The notes beneath the pieces are model-generated. The model made no database searches. It was not told where the DNA came from and worked only from the letters and a program-made list of their open reading frames with translations. This document shows positions 54,829-64,000 of a DNA stretch of 64,000 nt, piece after piece. Numbering within the stretch: position 1 is the first letter of the stretch; each line of letters opens with the position of its first letter. Source of the stretch: Rhodosorus marinus (Eukaryota; Rhodophyta; Stylonematophyceae; Stylonematales; Stylonemataceae); NCBI GenBank assembly GCA_029953675.1, contig JAMWBK010000010.1, forward strand, positions 868,001 to 932,000, read 5' to 3'. The position numbers and the translations under genes are program-made.

Positions 54829-55654
54829 ATGGCTTCACTGTATGAGGAATTCAAACCTAGCAGGGGCGGGAAGTATGTTGATCGTCGATTTCGCGGGTCG
54901 CCGGTTAGTAGCTCTTCAAAAAATGGATTTCCACGCAGTGCTGTTGTGTTTCTTTTCCGTATCTAAAGCAGTCACCAAAAACCCTGTCTTCTTTTTGACG
55001 GAATTGGGCTTCTTTGTTCTGTAGGAGGAGAGGGCGGCGAAGTTGGCGGCGTCTACAACCCTCTACGTTGGGAACCTCGCCTTCTATACATCGGAAGATC
55101 AGCTGTGGACTGCATTCTCGCGATTTGGGGAAGTCAAGCGGGTTATTATGGGGCTTGATCGGAATCTGAAGACACCCTGCGGATTCTGTTTTGTTGAATA
55201 CTATCGCAGGGAGGACGCTCAGAACGCGATTTGGATAATCAATGGGGTCAAAGTCGACGATAGGTTGATTCGCGCGGACTGGGATGTCGGATTTGAACCC
55301 GGTAGGCAGTATGGACGGGGCAGATCTGGTGCGTGGCTGGCAAAGGCTTGTAAAGGCGCTCTAGTCCAGTTATATCTTACATTTTGTTATGCGTACAATG
55401 GTCTAGGTGGTCAAGTTAGGGACGATGTCAGATCTACCTATGATGCGGGAAGAGGTGGATACGGCAAGGCGGCTGTGGAAGGGTATGGAGCACGCAACGG
55501 TATGCAGCTGTGGGGTCCGGCTGGTGAGCCTGATGCGATGAGGGATGATGAGGGCCCTGGGAGAAAACGTGGCCGAGAGGAGGAGCCAATGGTTACGGAC
55601 GCGCCAGAAGACATTCAGAAAAGGCGAATCTTCCGAAGGGGAGGGAATCGGTAG
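54829..55654 (+). CDS. NCBP2: Nuclear cap-binding protein subunit 2 (CBP20), 208 aa
   Basis: Exons 54829-54903, 55025-55328 and 55407-55654 sum to 627 bases. The start MASLYEEF...[10 protein letters not shown] has the conserved aromatic residues that stack on the m7G cap. The RRM spans about 36-115 with RNP2 LYVGNLAF and RNP1 [22 protein letters not shown] joined to [20 protein letters not shown] and a basic/acidic tail complete the family pattern. With CBP80 it binds capped nuclear RNAs for splicing, 3' processing and export. Intron 2 (55329-55406) is 78 bases, a multiple of three, and has no in-frame stop. A retained form would insert 26 residues within GRGRSG-GQVR. Splicing is preferred because it restores the family's uninterrupted motif. 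Confidence 0.95.
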
Positions 55655-55787
55655 CGGCTGTGCTCACCGTGATAGCGGCGCACGGATTAAGGGCATCTCC
55701 ACGCATCCAATTTTTTTCTATTCGAAGTCCGTTGCCATATCGCTTAGAAGCTCGCTTGTCTCGAGCATGTATGCGTGATCAATGCCA

Positions 55788-57492
55788 GCAGATGATGACG
55801 GAAATATTTTTTTCGAAGCCATTCGCAACTCTCGAGACCAATTTGAAGCCGCCTAAGGACAAGGAAGAGAAGAACGGAGTCCACTAAGCACATACCTCCC
55901 ATGTCAAGGAGCAAGCGCCGGGTGCAACACCAATCCGCGGCGCCCAACAAACCAAACTTTTGCAGACGTGCAAATTGTTCGCTGGAATGGGTATTGTCTA
56001 TGGTTTATCTCAATGAATAATAAAGCTTGAGGCGCCAAGCTCACCTGATGCCCACCCTTTGCGTCAGCGGAGAGAACCGAGAGCACTCCGCATGATTCAC
56101 ATTCGAAGTCCTTTCCTTTAGCTTTCATCCGCAATGCTGATGCGGCATTGTCCAGAAAGTTGCCGTCCCTGTCTACCGCTGCGCTGAAACGGTGGGGGAA
56201 AGGAACCGGAATGGGTAGAACCGAAGACTTGATGATTGAGGCTTCACTGCATTCGCTCTCCGCAAAATCCTCGTTGCTTGGGAAAGCGACACCACGAGAG
56301 CAGATGACAGTTGATTGGTAACTTCGCGAATCGACAGCGGAAAGATCAGATCCCTGGGAAATAAGACCGTTCAGCGATTTGCTGCTAGTTTGTCATCACC
56401 CCGATGCATTGAACCGGCGAATGTACTTACCAACGACGGAGTCAACGAGCGAAACGCAGGTGAGGCTAAATCCAGTGGACTGTCTTGTTGCAGTCGCATT
56501 GGAAAGATAAGATCTGCCCGGCTTACCTTCCAGGATGGACGAGTGCGCAACCTGTCGACGAGTTCCAGAAGCGACATCTGTTCCTTCTTTCGCAGGGGTA
56601 GGGACGCCATCTCGACTCCAACGGCTAGAGTTGAGGAGCTGTAGTATGGATTGAACACGTCAACCAAATTGAAGTGCTGGAAAGTGTTCGCGTCCCACTG
56701 AGTAGCGGAAAACGGAATCAAATGCTGGTCGAGGCGGGCACAAACCGCTGCAAGCCATGCATCGTTTAATCCGCTCTGGAGCTTCGACGGGGACCTCCTG
56801 CGCTGTCCACATCCGAAAGTGACGCCCGGGGGACCTGGAAACTCATCCTTTAGCGCGGTAAGCACAGAGTCGGCTACACCGGTATAGCCAGTATCAGACT
56901 CACAGAGGGTCATAACCCCGCTGAGATTATCACATTGCTCTGCTTGCCACCTGAAGGCATCGACGATGTCGTCCTCCCGTTCCGCTGTTACTAACTCTTG
57001 GCCATTTGTGAACAGCGCGGGCGGACGTCCATGGAAAGTTCCATCTAGTTGCAGATAGCTCCGATCGCTGAAGACTTCTTTGCAGTAGTCCGTCCAATAA
57101 GCAAGAAACTCTTCAGAAAATGGTAATTCGCCCTCCGGTAACCGAAGGTTTGTCCCTTCCACGCCAGCTTCCTCTTCAACACTCTTCATGAACTCGGTAG
57201 GTTCTATCCTCTCCTGTACATGAATAGACGAAGCACCGCCCCAGGAGAGGTCCACCCTCTCCACATGCTGATGGCTCCCATGGTATTGCGGTCGACTTCC
57301 AAGACTACCCTTTGAATCAATCAGCAATGCTCGGGGTCTATACGAACCGCCCAAACTCTCACTGTACAAACTCTCTGGAGACAGATCCCCTCCAAACGCG
57401 GAACCGAACAGTTCATTCTGAAAATTCCAGTAGTGAGCCCCGACAAAATTTGCCAAAGATCCGATCTGAACGACGATGAGATCTCTTCCCAT
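55788..57492 (-). CDS. Misato/DML1-like protein, C-terminal end uncertain
   Basis: Main exons are 57492-56431 and 56353-56045. The start IVVQIGSLANFVGAHYWNFQNE is the Misato/DML1 tubulin-like N-terminus. Later blocks include RVDLSWGGASSIH, QCDNLSGVMTLCESDTGYTGVADSVL (the tubulin-like phosphate-loop region), FGCGQRRRS, FSATQWDANTFQHF and VLPIPVPFPHRFSAAVDRDG, all typical of the family. It acts in mitochondrial distribution and chromosome partition. The last exon is unclear: acceptors at 55956 or about 56000 give different short tails, ending near 55788 or at 55904. The ATG at 57492 is chosen because similarity starts there; the frame is open further upstream. The neighbour CBP20 ends head-on only about 130 bases away. 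Confidence 0.82.
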
Positions 57493-58227
57493 CACAAGGC
57501 ACAAGGCTGAGAGAGCACCACGAGCCCTAGTAGCTACTCGGTCGCTTCTAAACAGCGACAGAAACCACCACCTGGGAATCAAGATGCGTTCCTTTCCATT
57601 CTCGCAAACCGCCGGATCCCTTTGGCTGCATGCGAACTTCCTCAAATGATTCAGAACGATGAAACGGTATTCGCTTCTGTTCAAGTGACCATCCTTTCAA
57701 CGATGTCTCCGCTTCAAATATACTGTAGCATAAGACTCATTCATGGCTCATAAGTAAATGAAGGCCGTTACTCTCTTAAGGAACTTTATTGACCACAGTT
57801 TTCTGGAATCTTTGACGTCTTTTGTTGATTGACGTTCTCGTGGGTGCCTTACTGAGAGCTGAGCCATAGGTAGCCACCACTTTGTTTCCAGAAGTGTTCA
57901 AGAGGCCTCCTAACCTCGGGACTGAGCATTAGCATCAACGCTGTCTCTATTTGAGTGAAGCACACGTAGCTAGTAATTGAGGAATTGCAAATGAATACAT
58001 TCATTCGGCATTGATATCTGCGACAGAAGGCCGTTTTCTAGTTCAGGGCAGAATACAAAGGTCGCTTCCTCCTGCCTTTATTCAAGCTTAGCTGCACAAA
58101 TAGAACGGCAACATGCCCACTATAGCTGTGAAGGCGTGACAAAACAAGCAAAAAACACACACCAAAAACAACCAAAAACAAACCAAAAAACGCAAAACAG
58201 AAACGAACAGCAGCGAACGTGAGGAGC
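57493..58227. other. 3' flank of the first tandem paralogue
   Basis: 57790-58227 matches 60156-60581 closely, so the tandem duplication unit includes this 3' flank. No gene is seen in it. Confidence 0.7.
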
Positions 58228-59184
58228 TCACTTCTTTCCTGTGTCGGCATTGTGATTTCCGTATATCGATGTAAAACAGTCACAAGGGATGCCCTCCGAA
58301 TCTAGTCGTAACCCAAACACCTGTGCACCGGACGGTGTTGACATTCCGAAAAACAGCTCTGAGCTCTCACCGATCACTTCCGGTACACATGCGAACATGG
58401 AGTCTCGCATGGGTAAGAGTGTCCTGTCTGCCCCAAACATATTGTTGAAGTGGGCATCCTCATCCGTCGGCTCGCAATATTTCTTCTCTCCACCGCTAAG
58501 TGTCAGTGCCATAGACGATGTAGGTTCTAGCGATGGAATCTCCTTGATTCTGTTGATCGGGGTAGTGGATTCGTCTATCGGCACCTTGTCTGGTATGGTG
58601 TCGTCTCTGTATGAGCAGATATGAAACTCTGTCAGCCGCCGCTTAGGCTTGTCAGGAAGGGGCTCGTAGAAAGCAAGAATCAGTCGGCGACTGAAGTCTG
58701 TGGTGAAGAAGTTGACTTCGACTATCCACTTGCCGTTTTGCGGGTTCCATTGCGCTGTGGACTGCGCTGCTAACCCCGGCATAACGTACGAAGTCCTTGT
58801 TGGTCCTTTGAAATCATCGTAGGTTAGCTTCTTAGCTGGTCCGTGATACTCCTTGTTAGCCGTCTTTCGGCCTTCCCATGTTCCGCTATCCGGGGTATCC
58901 TCAGGAAATTTGATAATATAGTGCAAGTCTCCTTTGTCCTTGGGTTCTTCAAGCCTGCCTTGCTTGAACTCCCTTTTCTCGTAAGTACCAACCCACTCCC
59001 CGCCCAGTAGACCTCGCACCAAGTCCCATTGCTCCTTGTGGACATCTTCCTGAGTCATTATGTTGGCCGCTTTAAGCGCCGCAGCCATCCTCCGCCTCTG
59101 CGGCACTGGCCGGTGCGTACATTGCGCCACATCCGAATATTTCAATGAATGAGCGGATGTACCGCTGACGAAACAGACGTCCAT
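58228..59184 (-). CDS. Calycin/DUF3598-like protein, tandem copy A, 318 aa
   Basis: An intronless gene. The start at 59184 (MDVCFVSGTSAHS) is chosen because copies B and C begin with the same MxxCF pattern. The first 45 residues are Ser/Arg-rich and could be a transit peptide. The body has EQWDLVRGLLGGEWVGTYEK, PDSGTWEGRKTAN, VEVNFFTTDFSRRLILAFYEP, TLSGGEKKYCEPTDEDAHF and DSMFACVPEVIGE, and ends with FGLRLDSEGIPCDCFTSIYG. A short N-terminal WxxLxGxWxGxY strand with later regularly spaced strands suggests a calycin barrel, closest in my judgement to DUF3598 proteins of cyanobacteria and plastids; that assignment is tentative. Copy B is nearly identical. The open frame upstream of 59184 comes from a duplicated promoter repeat and is not counted. 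Confidence 0.65.
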   Translation of the reverse strand: MDVCFVSGTSAHSLKYSDVAQCTHRPVPQRRRMAAALKAANIMTQEDVHKEQWDLVRGLLGGEWVGTYEKREFKQGRLEEPKDKGDLHYIIKFPEDTPDSGTWEGRKTANKEYHGPAKKLTYDDFKGPTRTSYVMPGLAAQSTAQWNPQNGKWIVEVNFFTTDFSRRLILAFYEPLPDKPKRRLTEFHICSYRDDTIPDKVPIDESTTPINRIKEIPSLEPTSSMALTLSGGEKKYCEPTDEDAHFNNMFGADRTLLPMRDSMFACVPEVIGESSELFFGMSTPSGAQVFGLRLDSEGIPCDCFTSIYGNHNADTGKK

Positions 59185-60581
59185 GTCGTGATCGAAGATA
59201 AATCCGTTCGTTCGATTCGAAGGATAATGAGTTCCAGACGCACTAGCCCACCACTCCAAACGCAGCAGCATATCTGAGGTGGATACCTCAAGAGCAAGGC
59301 CATCCCCATTTCGGCTTCCTTCCAATTTGTACCCCCAGACCAGCGTAATCCGTTTGTTCGATTCGAAGGGTAATGAGGCAAATACGCGCTGGCTCACCAC
59401 TCCAAATTCCAGGTCAAGCATATCCGAAGTGGACAGCTCAAAGGGTACGGCCATTGCCGTCAGCGAGCAATCCCAATTTAGATTCCGTTTCCGTCGAAAA
59501 ATGATTCCATATCAAAGTTGATTTCCGTTCCCATTCTGTTTAGAAATTCAATTATACTGTGCCGCACAATCGTTTGCACTCTCGTTGATTGGTCATAGAG
59601 GTGCTTAATACTACAAAACTCTCGAAAATGAGAGACTCGGGGTTGACAAAGAAGAACCTACGGATAGCGGATGAGGGAGGTGCTTGTTGGCTTCTTTGGG
59701 CCTTTCTGAACAACCCAGGGCGTCTTGATAGCCTCCTCACGGAGCTCACGGAGCTATCCTTGACCCTCTGGCGCGTTGCTTTATTGTTGGACGCGCGTCA
59801 TCAGCGTCATGTTTCTCGCTTCTCAGGGTTGTTTGGCTCTGAATAAACGGATGATGATCCGGCTCATCTTGATACGTTTTCGAACTAGTAAGAATATGAA
59901 TGAAATTTCGTATAGAATTTAATAGAGGCCATGCTTTTTGTTGGGTTTTTCTAAGGGGTCTGCTGTTTCCGAAAATGGGCCATCAGCAGGTTTGATGAAG
60001 TCAGTGGAAGCCAGAGGGTAGTAAATATGTTTTCAACTTTGTGGAACGAAATTTTGACAGCTTCAAAGATCATGTAACGAGATACCCGAGTTTTCCCCGA
60101 CGTGAAGCTCGGGGTCAGACCCTGATGCAACCCCAGGTACTATGAGAAACTTCAACGACCACAGTTTTTGCAATCTTTCAGGTATTTTATTGATTGACGT
60201 CCTAGTGTGTGCATTACGAAGAGCTGATCCATAGGTAGCCACCACTTTGTTTCTAGAAGTGTTCAAGAGGCCTCCTAACCTCGGGACTGAGCATTAGCAT
60301 CAACGCTGTCTCTATTTGAGTGAAGCACGCGTAGGTAGGAATTGAGGAATTGCAAATGAATACATTCATTCGGCATTGATATCTGCAGCAGAAGGCCGTT
60401 TTCTAGTTCAGGGCAGAATACAAAGGTCGCTTCCTCCTGCCTTTATTCAAGCTTAGCTGCACAAATTGAATGGCAACATTCCTACTATAGCTGTGAAGAC
60501 GTGACAAAACAAGCAAAACAACAACCCAAAAACAACGCAAAAAACACAAAACAGAAACGAACAGCAGCGAACGTGAGGAGC
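59185..60581. other. Spacer between copies A and B
   Basis: 59203-59465 holds two copies of a roughly 146-base repeat. 59560-60060 is similar to 61910-62480 upstream of copy B. From 60156 the 3' flank of copy B begins. Confidence 0.65.
59203..59465. repeat. Two-copy upstream repeat of copy A, period about 146
   Basis: Units start TCCGTTCGTTCGATTCGA (59203) and TCCGTTTGTTCGATTCGA (59349). Each continues through CACTCCAAA and CATATC to an AGCTC/CTCAAG-rich end. Confidence 0.8.
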
Positions 60582-61526
60582 TCACTTCTTTCCTGTGTTG
60601 CCATTATGATTTCCGTATATCGATGTAAAACAGTCACAAGGGATGCCCTCCGAATCTAGTCGTAACCCAAACACCTGTGCACCGGACGATGTTGACATTC
60701 CGAAAAACAGCTCTGACTCCGAGCTCTCACCGATCACTTCCGGTACACATGCGAACATGGAGTCTCGCATGGGTAAGAGTGTCCTGTCTGCTCCAAACAT
60801 ATTGTTGAAGTGGGCATCCTCATCCGTCGGCTCGTAATATTTCTTCTCTCCACCGCGAAGTGTCAGTGCCATAGACGATGTTGGTTCTAACGATGGAATC
60901 TCCTTGATTCTGTTGATCGGGGTAATGGATTCGTCTATCGGCACCTTGTCTGGTATTCTGTCGTCTCTGTATGAGCAGATATGAAACTCTGTCAGCCGCC
61001 GCTTAGGCTTGTCAGGAAGGGGCTCGTAGAAAGCAAGAATCATGCGGCGACTGAAGTCTGTGGTAACGAAGTTGACTTCGAGTATCGGGTTCCGTGGCGA
61101 TGTGGAATGTCCAACTACCCCCGGTAAAAAGTACGCTGTCTCGTCGTTTTTGAATTTTTCATAGGTTAGATTCTTAAAACGTCCTTGAAACTCCTTATTC
61201 GCCGTCTTTCGGCCTTCCCATGTGCCGCTATCTGGGGTTTCCTCAGGAAATTTGATAATATAGTGCAAATCTCCTCTGTCCTTGGGTTCTTCAAGCCTGC
61301 CTTGCTTGAAATCCCTTTTCTCGTAAGTACCAACCCAATCCCCGTCCAGTACAACTCGCACCGAGTCCCATTGCTCCCTCTGGATTTCTTCATGCGTAAG
61401 CACGTTGGCCGCTTTAAGAGCCGCAGTCGTCCCCCTCCACTGCGGCATTGGCTGGTACGTGCAGCGCTCAGTATCCGAATATTTCAATGAATGAACGAAT
61501 GTACCACTGACGAAACAGAGATTCAT
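60582..61526 (-). CDS. Calycin/DUF3598-like protein, tandem copy B, 314 aa
   Basis: This is a close paralogue of copy A, with the same ending DCFTSIYGNHN. It starts at ATG 61526 (MNLCFVSGTF). Compared with A it lacks about five residues before EVNFVTTDFSRRMI and gains two in SSESELFFG. The most variable part is the region between WEGRKTANKE and EVNF. Downstream sequence is duplicated as well. The high similarity at both base and protein level points to a recent duplication, and both copies keep open frames, so both may be expressed. Confidence 0.65.
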   Translation of the reverse strand: MNLCFVSGTFVHSLKYSDTERCTYQPMPQWRGTTAALKAANVLTHEEIQREQWDSVRVVLDGDWVGTYEKRDFKQGRLEEPKDRGDLHYIIKFPEETPDSGTWEGRKTANKEFQGRFKNLTYEKFKNDETAYFLPGVVGHSTSPRNPILEVNFVTTDFSRRMILAFYEPLPDKPKRRLTEFHICSYRDDRIPDKVPIDESITPINRIKEIPSLEPTSSMALTLRGGEKKYYEPTDEDAHFNNMFGADRTLLPMRDSMFACVPEVIGESSESELFFGMSTSSGAQVFGLRLDSEGIPCDCFTSIYGNHNGNTGKK

Positions 61527-61533
61527 GGCGTAA

Positions 61534-61815
61534 TCCATTCGTTGGATTCGAAGGATTGTAGGTCCCGTACCCACAAAGCCGCCGCTCCAAACGCAGTAGC
61601 ATATCGGAAGCGCATATAGCTCAAGAGCAAGGCCATTGCCATTTCGACTTCCTTCCAATTTATAACCCCAGATTAGCGTATTCCGTTTGTTCGATTCGAA
61701 GGATAATCAGTCTCATACGCACTAGCCCACCACTCAAAACCCAGCAGCGTAGAGGCGAAGTGTATCGACTTCAGCTACGATGCTGGGTAGGGGGGTAGCT
61801 CAAGGGGAAAAGGCC
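61534..61815. repeat. Two-copy upstream repeat of copy B, period about 148
   Basis: Units start TCCATTCGTTGGATTCGA (61534) and TCCGTTTGTTCGATTCGA (61682). They correspond to the units at 59203 and 59349. Confidence 0.75.
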
Positions 61816-61974
61816 AATATTGCGATTTCGGCTTCCAGTTTTCCATTCCATTTCCGTCCAAAAATTGAATGGAAATCAACTTTGATGGGCGTTAGAACTA
61901 CAGTGGTACATTCCCATAAATTGTTCCACCCTCATTGATTGGTCGTGTACTTGCTCAGTTCCGCAAAAAACTTT

Positions 61975-62250
61975 CAAAAATGGGAGACTTGGGGGTATCA
62001 GGAAGAATCCACGATCAGCAATCATTTTGAGCGTGTTGTCAGACAACGAAAACACCACGCACGAAATTTCGAATAAAATTAATACAGGATTTGTTGGAGT
62101 TACAAAAAAACCATCAAAAATGATAGACTCGCGGTATCAGGAAGAATCCGAGATGATCAATCTATTTGAGAGTTTTTCAGACAACGAATTACTTACATGG
62201 ATGAAATTTCGAATAAAATTAATAGAGGATTTTTCCTTTGTTGGATTTCC
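61975..62250. repeat. Tandem repeat, two units of about 137 bases
   Basis: Both units contain GGTATCAGGAAGAATCC, TCAGACAACGAA and AAATTTCGAATAAAATTAAT. A related single unit is near 59620-59930, before copy A. Confidence 0.75.
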
Positions 62251-62569
62251 TTATGGGGGCTGTTCCGGTGTTACGGCGTTGAGGCTCGGCCTTGCGTAAG
62301 GAGTGTACTTCTCCTTAGTTTGGGGGGGGTGTTGCATAGCCTTCGAATAAAGGTTTTGGTTTTGGTTTCCGAAAAAAGCTTCAGTACTTATTGAGAGGTC
62401 AGTGCAAGCCCAGGGGGACGTAAAATACTTTGAACTCTTTTTCGAACGAGGTTCGAGAGCAAACAGCTTCAAACAAATTTTCCCCATGCAACGAGATACG
62501 GGAAATTTTCTCGGATATTAAGCTCGGGGTATCTACCAGGCCCGGATGTAAAGCGAGGCACCCACCCTA

Positions 62570-63520
62570 TTAAGCCTTTGGTCTACTGTTGTGATTTCCG
62601 TAGATCGAAGTAAACCAGTCACATTGCACGCCATTTGAATCCAGTCTTAGACCAGCTACCTGGGCTGAGGATGGCATTATCACCCCGAAATACAATGATG
62701 AATTTGCACCGACCACCTCCGGAACACACGCAAACATTGAGTCCCGAAGCGGTAAGATCTTCATGTCAGGGTTAAGCATCCCTGTGCAATGGGTTTCCTC
62801 ATCTGTAGGGTTATAATATTTTGTCTCTCCACCGCGTATGGTCAGTCCCAGGCAAGCAACCGGTTCTAGGGACGGAATTTCCGTTATTCGATCGATTGCA
62901 GTTGGCGACTCGATGGCCGGGACTTTCTCTGGCACGTTACTATCTCTGAATGCACCGGTTAGACAGCTTTTCAGCTTCAGAGTTTGCTTGTCATCTATAC
63001 ATTCGTAGGTAGCAATCATCATGCGGCGGCAATAGTCTGTGGAGACGAAGTTGATTTCGACTCCATTAAACGGCGACTTGGTCCCCCACCAGTTCTGCCC
63101 GACAACACCTGGGAGGATGAATTGACGGCCAAGCTTAGATCCGAAGTTCTCGTAGCTAATATGCAGAATTTGACCTTGTTTCTTCTTGTCAGCCATCTGC
63201 CTCCCTTCCCATATACAGCTATCAGGGTCATCATCTGGAAAAGAAACAATGTAGTGCAGCTCTCCAATGTCCACCGGTTCACCCAGCTTGCCATCCTTGA
63301 AATCTTGTCTCCAGTACTTCCCAAGCCAGCTCCCAGGCAGGATAGTCTTCATTGAGTCCCATTGGTCCCTACGAATCTCTTCTTGGGTCATCATGTTCGC
63401 AGCTGGGGAGGATGCAAGTCGCGTTCTTCCGCTCCTTTTCGTCGAGTCGCATCTGCTTAACGCAGCGTCAGAAGCCTTCGCAAAGAGCGCAGAGGTGTGT
63501 ACAATGAAACAGCTTTCCAT
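62570..63520 (-). CDS. Calycin/DUF3598-like protein, tandem copy C (diverged), 316 aa
   Basis: An intronless gene starting at ATG 63520 (MESCFIVHTSAL). The same plan as A and B is kept: MMTQEEIRRDQWDSMKTIL, GSWLGKYWRQDF, CIWEGRQMADKK, VEINFVSTDYCRRMMIATYE, TIRGGETKYYNPTDEETH, DSMFACVPEVVG and GLRLDSNGVQCDWFTSIYG. Identity to A and B is clearly lower than between A and B, so C split first. Its N-terminus is again Ser/Arg/Ala-rich and may be a plastid transit peptide. The strong conservation of the DSMFACVPEV and C-terminal FTSIYGNHN blocks across all three copies suggests they matter for the fold or ligand. Confidence 0.65.
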   Translation of the reverse strand: MESCFIVHTSALFAKASDAALSRCDSTKRSGRTRLASSPAANMMTQEEIRRDQWDSMKTILPGSWLGKYWRQDFKDGKLGEPVDIGELHYIVSFPDDDPDSCIWEGRQMADKKKQGQILHISYENFGSKLGRQFILPGVVGQNWWGTKSPFNGVEINFVSTDYCRRMMIATYECIDDKQTLKLKSCLTGAFRDSNVPEKVPAIESPTAIDRITEIPSLEPVACLGLTIRGGETKYYNPTDEETHCTGMLNPDMKILPLRDSMFACVPEVVGANSSLYFGVIMPSSAQVAGLRLDSNGVQCDWFTSIYGNHNSRPKA

Positions 63521-64000
63521 GTCGTAAAATAACCGTCTAATTTTAATTCATGATATGCACCCTACACCAGCACCACAGTCTTTCCAAGAGTCCCACCATC
63601 CCGGTACAACCTCATCAGTCGCTTTTACCCCCCAACCTTCCATGATCGCGAAGGCTAAAGCAATTCGACGAAAAGGAGCGCAAGAACGCGACCTGCTTTG
63701 CCCAACACAGCTCCAGCCCACAAGAAACCTCAATTTCTTGGGCCTAGTTGATAAGGAAAATTTTTGTATGAAAAAAGCAAGAAAAACAGGATACCTTTTA
63801 CTCAACCTTAGATAAAATTTTAAAGTTCTTGATACCCTATCTATTTTCTCCTTGATTCAACAACGAAATTCATATAATTTGTAAGGATTGGTGAGATCAG
63901 ATCACTCTATTGGTTATTGACCTGTTGAACAAGAACTGTACGACCAACGAAGGCAAGCTTGTTGAGGATCATTCGAGACTGGGCAACTGATGACTTAGAT
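63521..64000. other. 5' flank of copy C to window end
   Basis: No copy of the 146-base upstream repeat is seen here. Overlapping 85-86 codon frames on both strands have no motif. Confidence 0.45.

Larger units (their letters stand above)
61527..62569. other. Spacer between copies B and C
   Basis: It has the two-copy upstream repeat of B (61534 and 61682 starts) and a second tandem repeat at about 61975-62250. No gene is seen. Confidence 0.65.

Noticed and set aside
58228-59454. Longer version of tandem copy A starting at 59454
   Set aside because: The extra 90 residues come from the duplicated upstream repeat and are absent from copy C; the MxxCF start is shared by all three.

Overview
This is nuclear DNA from a eukaryote. 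At least fourteen of the genes are split by GT-AG introns, mostly 55-120 bases long, with donors such as GTAAG, GTATG and GTACG. The genes are housekeeping ones: translation, mRNA 3' end and cap handling, ribosome assembly, a mitochondrial RNA polymerase and an ER/Golgi mannosidase. A UVR-motif protein, a TsaE protein, an eIF4G with the small plant-like layout and calycin-like DUF3598-type proteins suggest a unicellular photosynthetic lineage, perhaps a red or related alga. That placement is an inference from family content, and no species is claimed.

Layout. 1-925: 3' end of a MOV10/SDE3-type RNA helicase (+), with one frame break. 1850-2560: HAD-fold phosphatase-like protein (-). 6283-8948: a wrecked nested retrotransposon, a Ty3/gypsy-type element (-) interrupted by a Ty1/copia-type element (+). 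9917-11088: RRM protein with an RD/RS tail (+). 11981-13194: PP2A catalytic subunit (-). 17065-20414: eIF4G family (+). 21002-22222: ankyrin protein (-). 23635-25577: UVR plus beta-propeller protein (-). 26946-27435: small unknown protein (-). 28273-30655: NOL10/ENP2 (-). 32286-34577: CPSF2 (-). 34811-36248: DNA transposon-like element with terminal inverted repeats. 36890-37699: zinc-ribbon repeat protein (+). 38524-39376: TsaE (+). 40698-41746: ribosomal protein eS8 (+). 42293-44434: pantothenate kinase (-). 46709-48378: GH47 alpha-mannosidase (+). 49104-53104: mitochondrial RNA polymerase (-). 54829-55654: CBP20 (+). About 55.8-57.5 kb: Misato/DML1 (-). 58228-63520: three tandem paralogues of a calycin-like protein (-).

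The genes do not form one pathway, and the order looks like ordinary eukaryotic mixing. Two things stand out. First, eleven of the genes carry a cluster of G-runs on their own sense strand roughly 60-300 bases before the start codon, giving strongly strand-biased 5' flanks. Second, the repeats are informative: a nested LTR element with two perfected hairpins next to coding breaks, a TIR element with thirteen copies of one heptamer near its ends, and a tandem gene array with its own duplicated flanks. Gene models were built by hand from reading frames and splice sites. Exon phases were checked to add up, but no transcript evidence was available.
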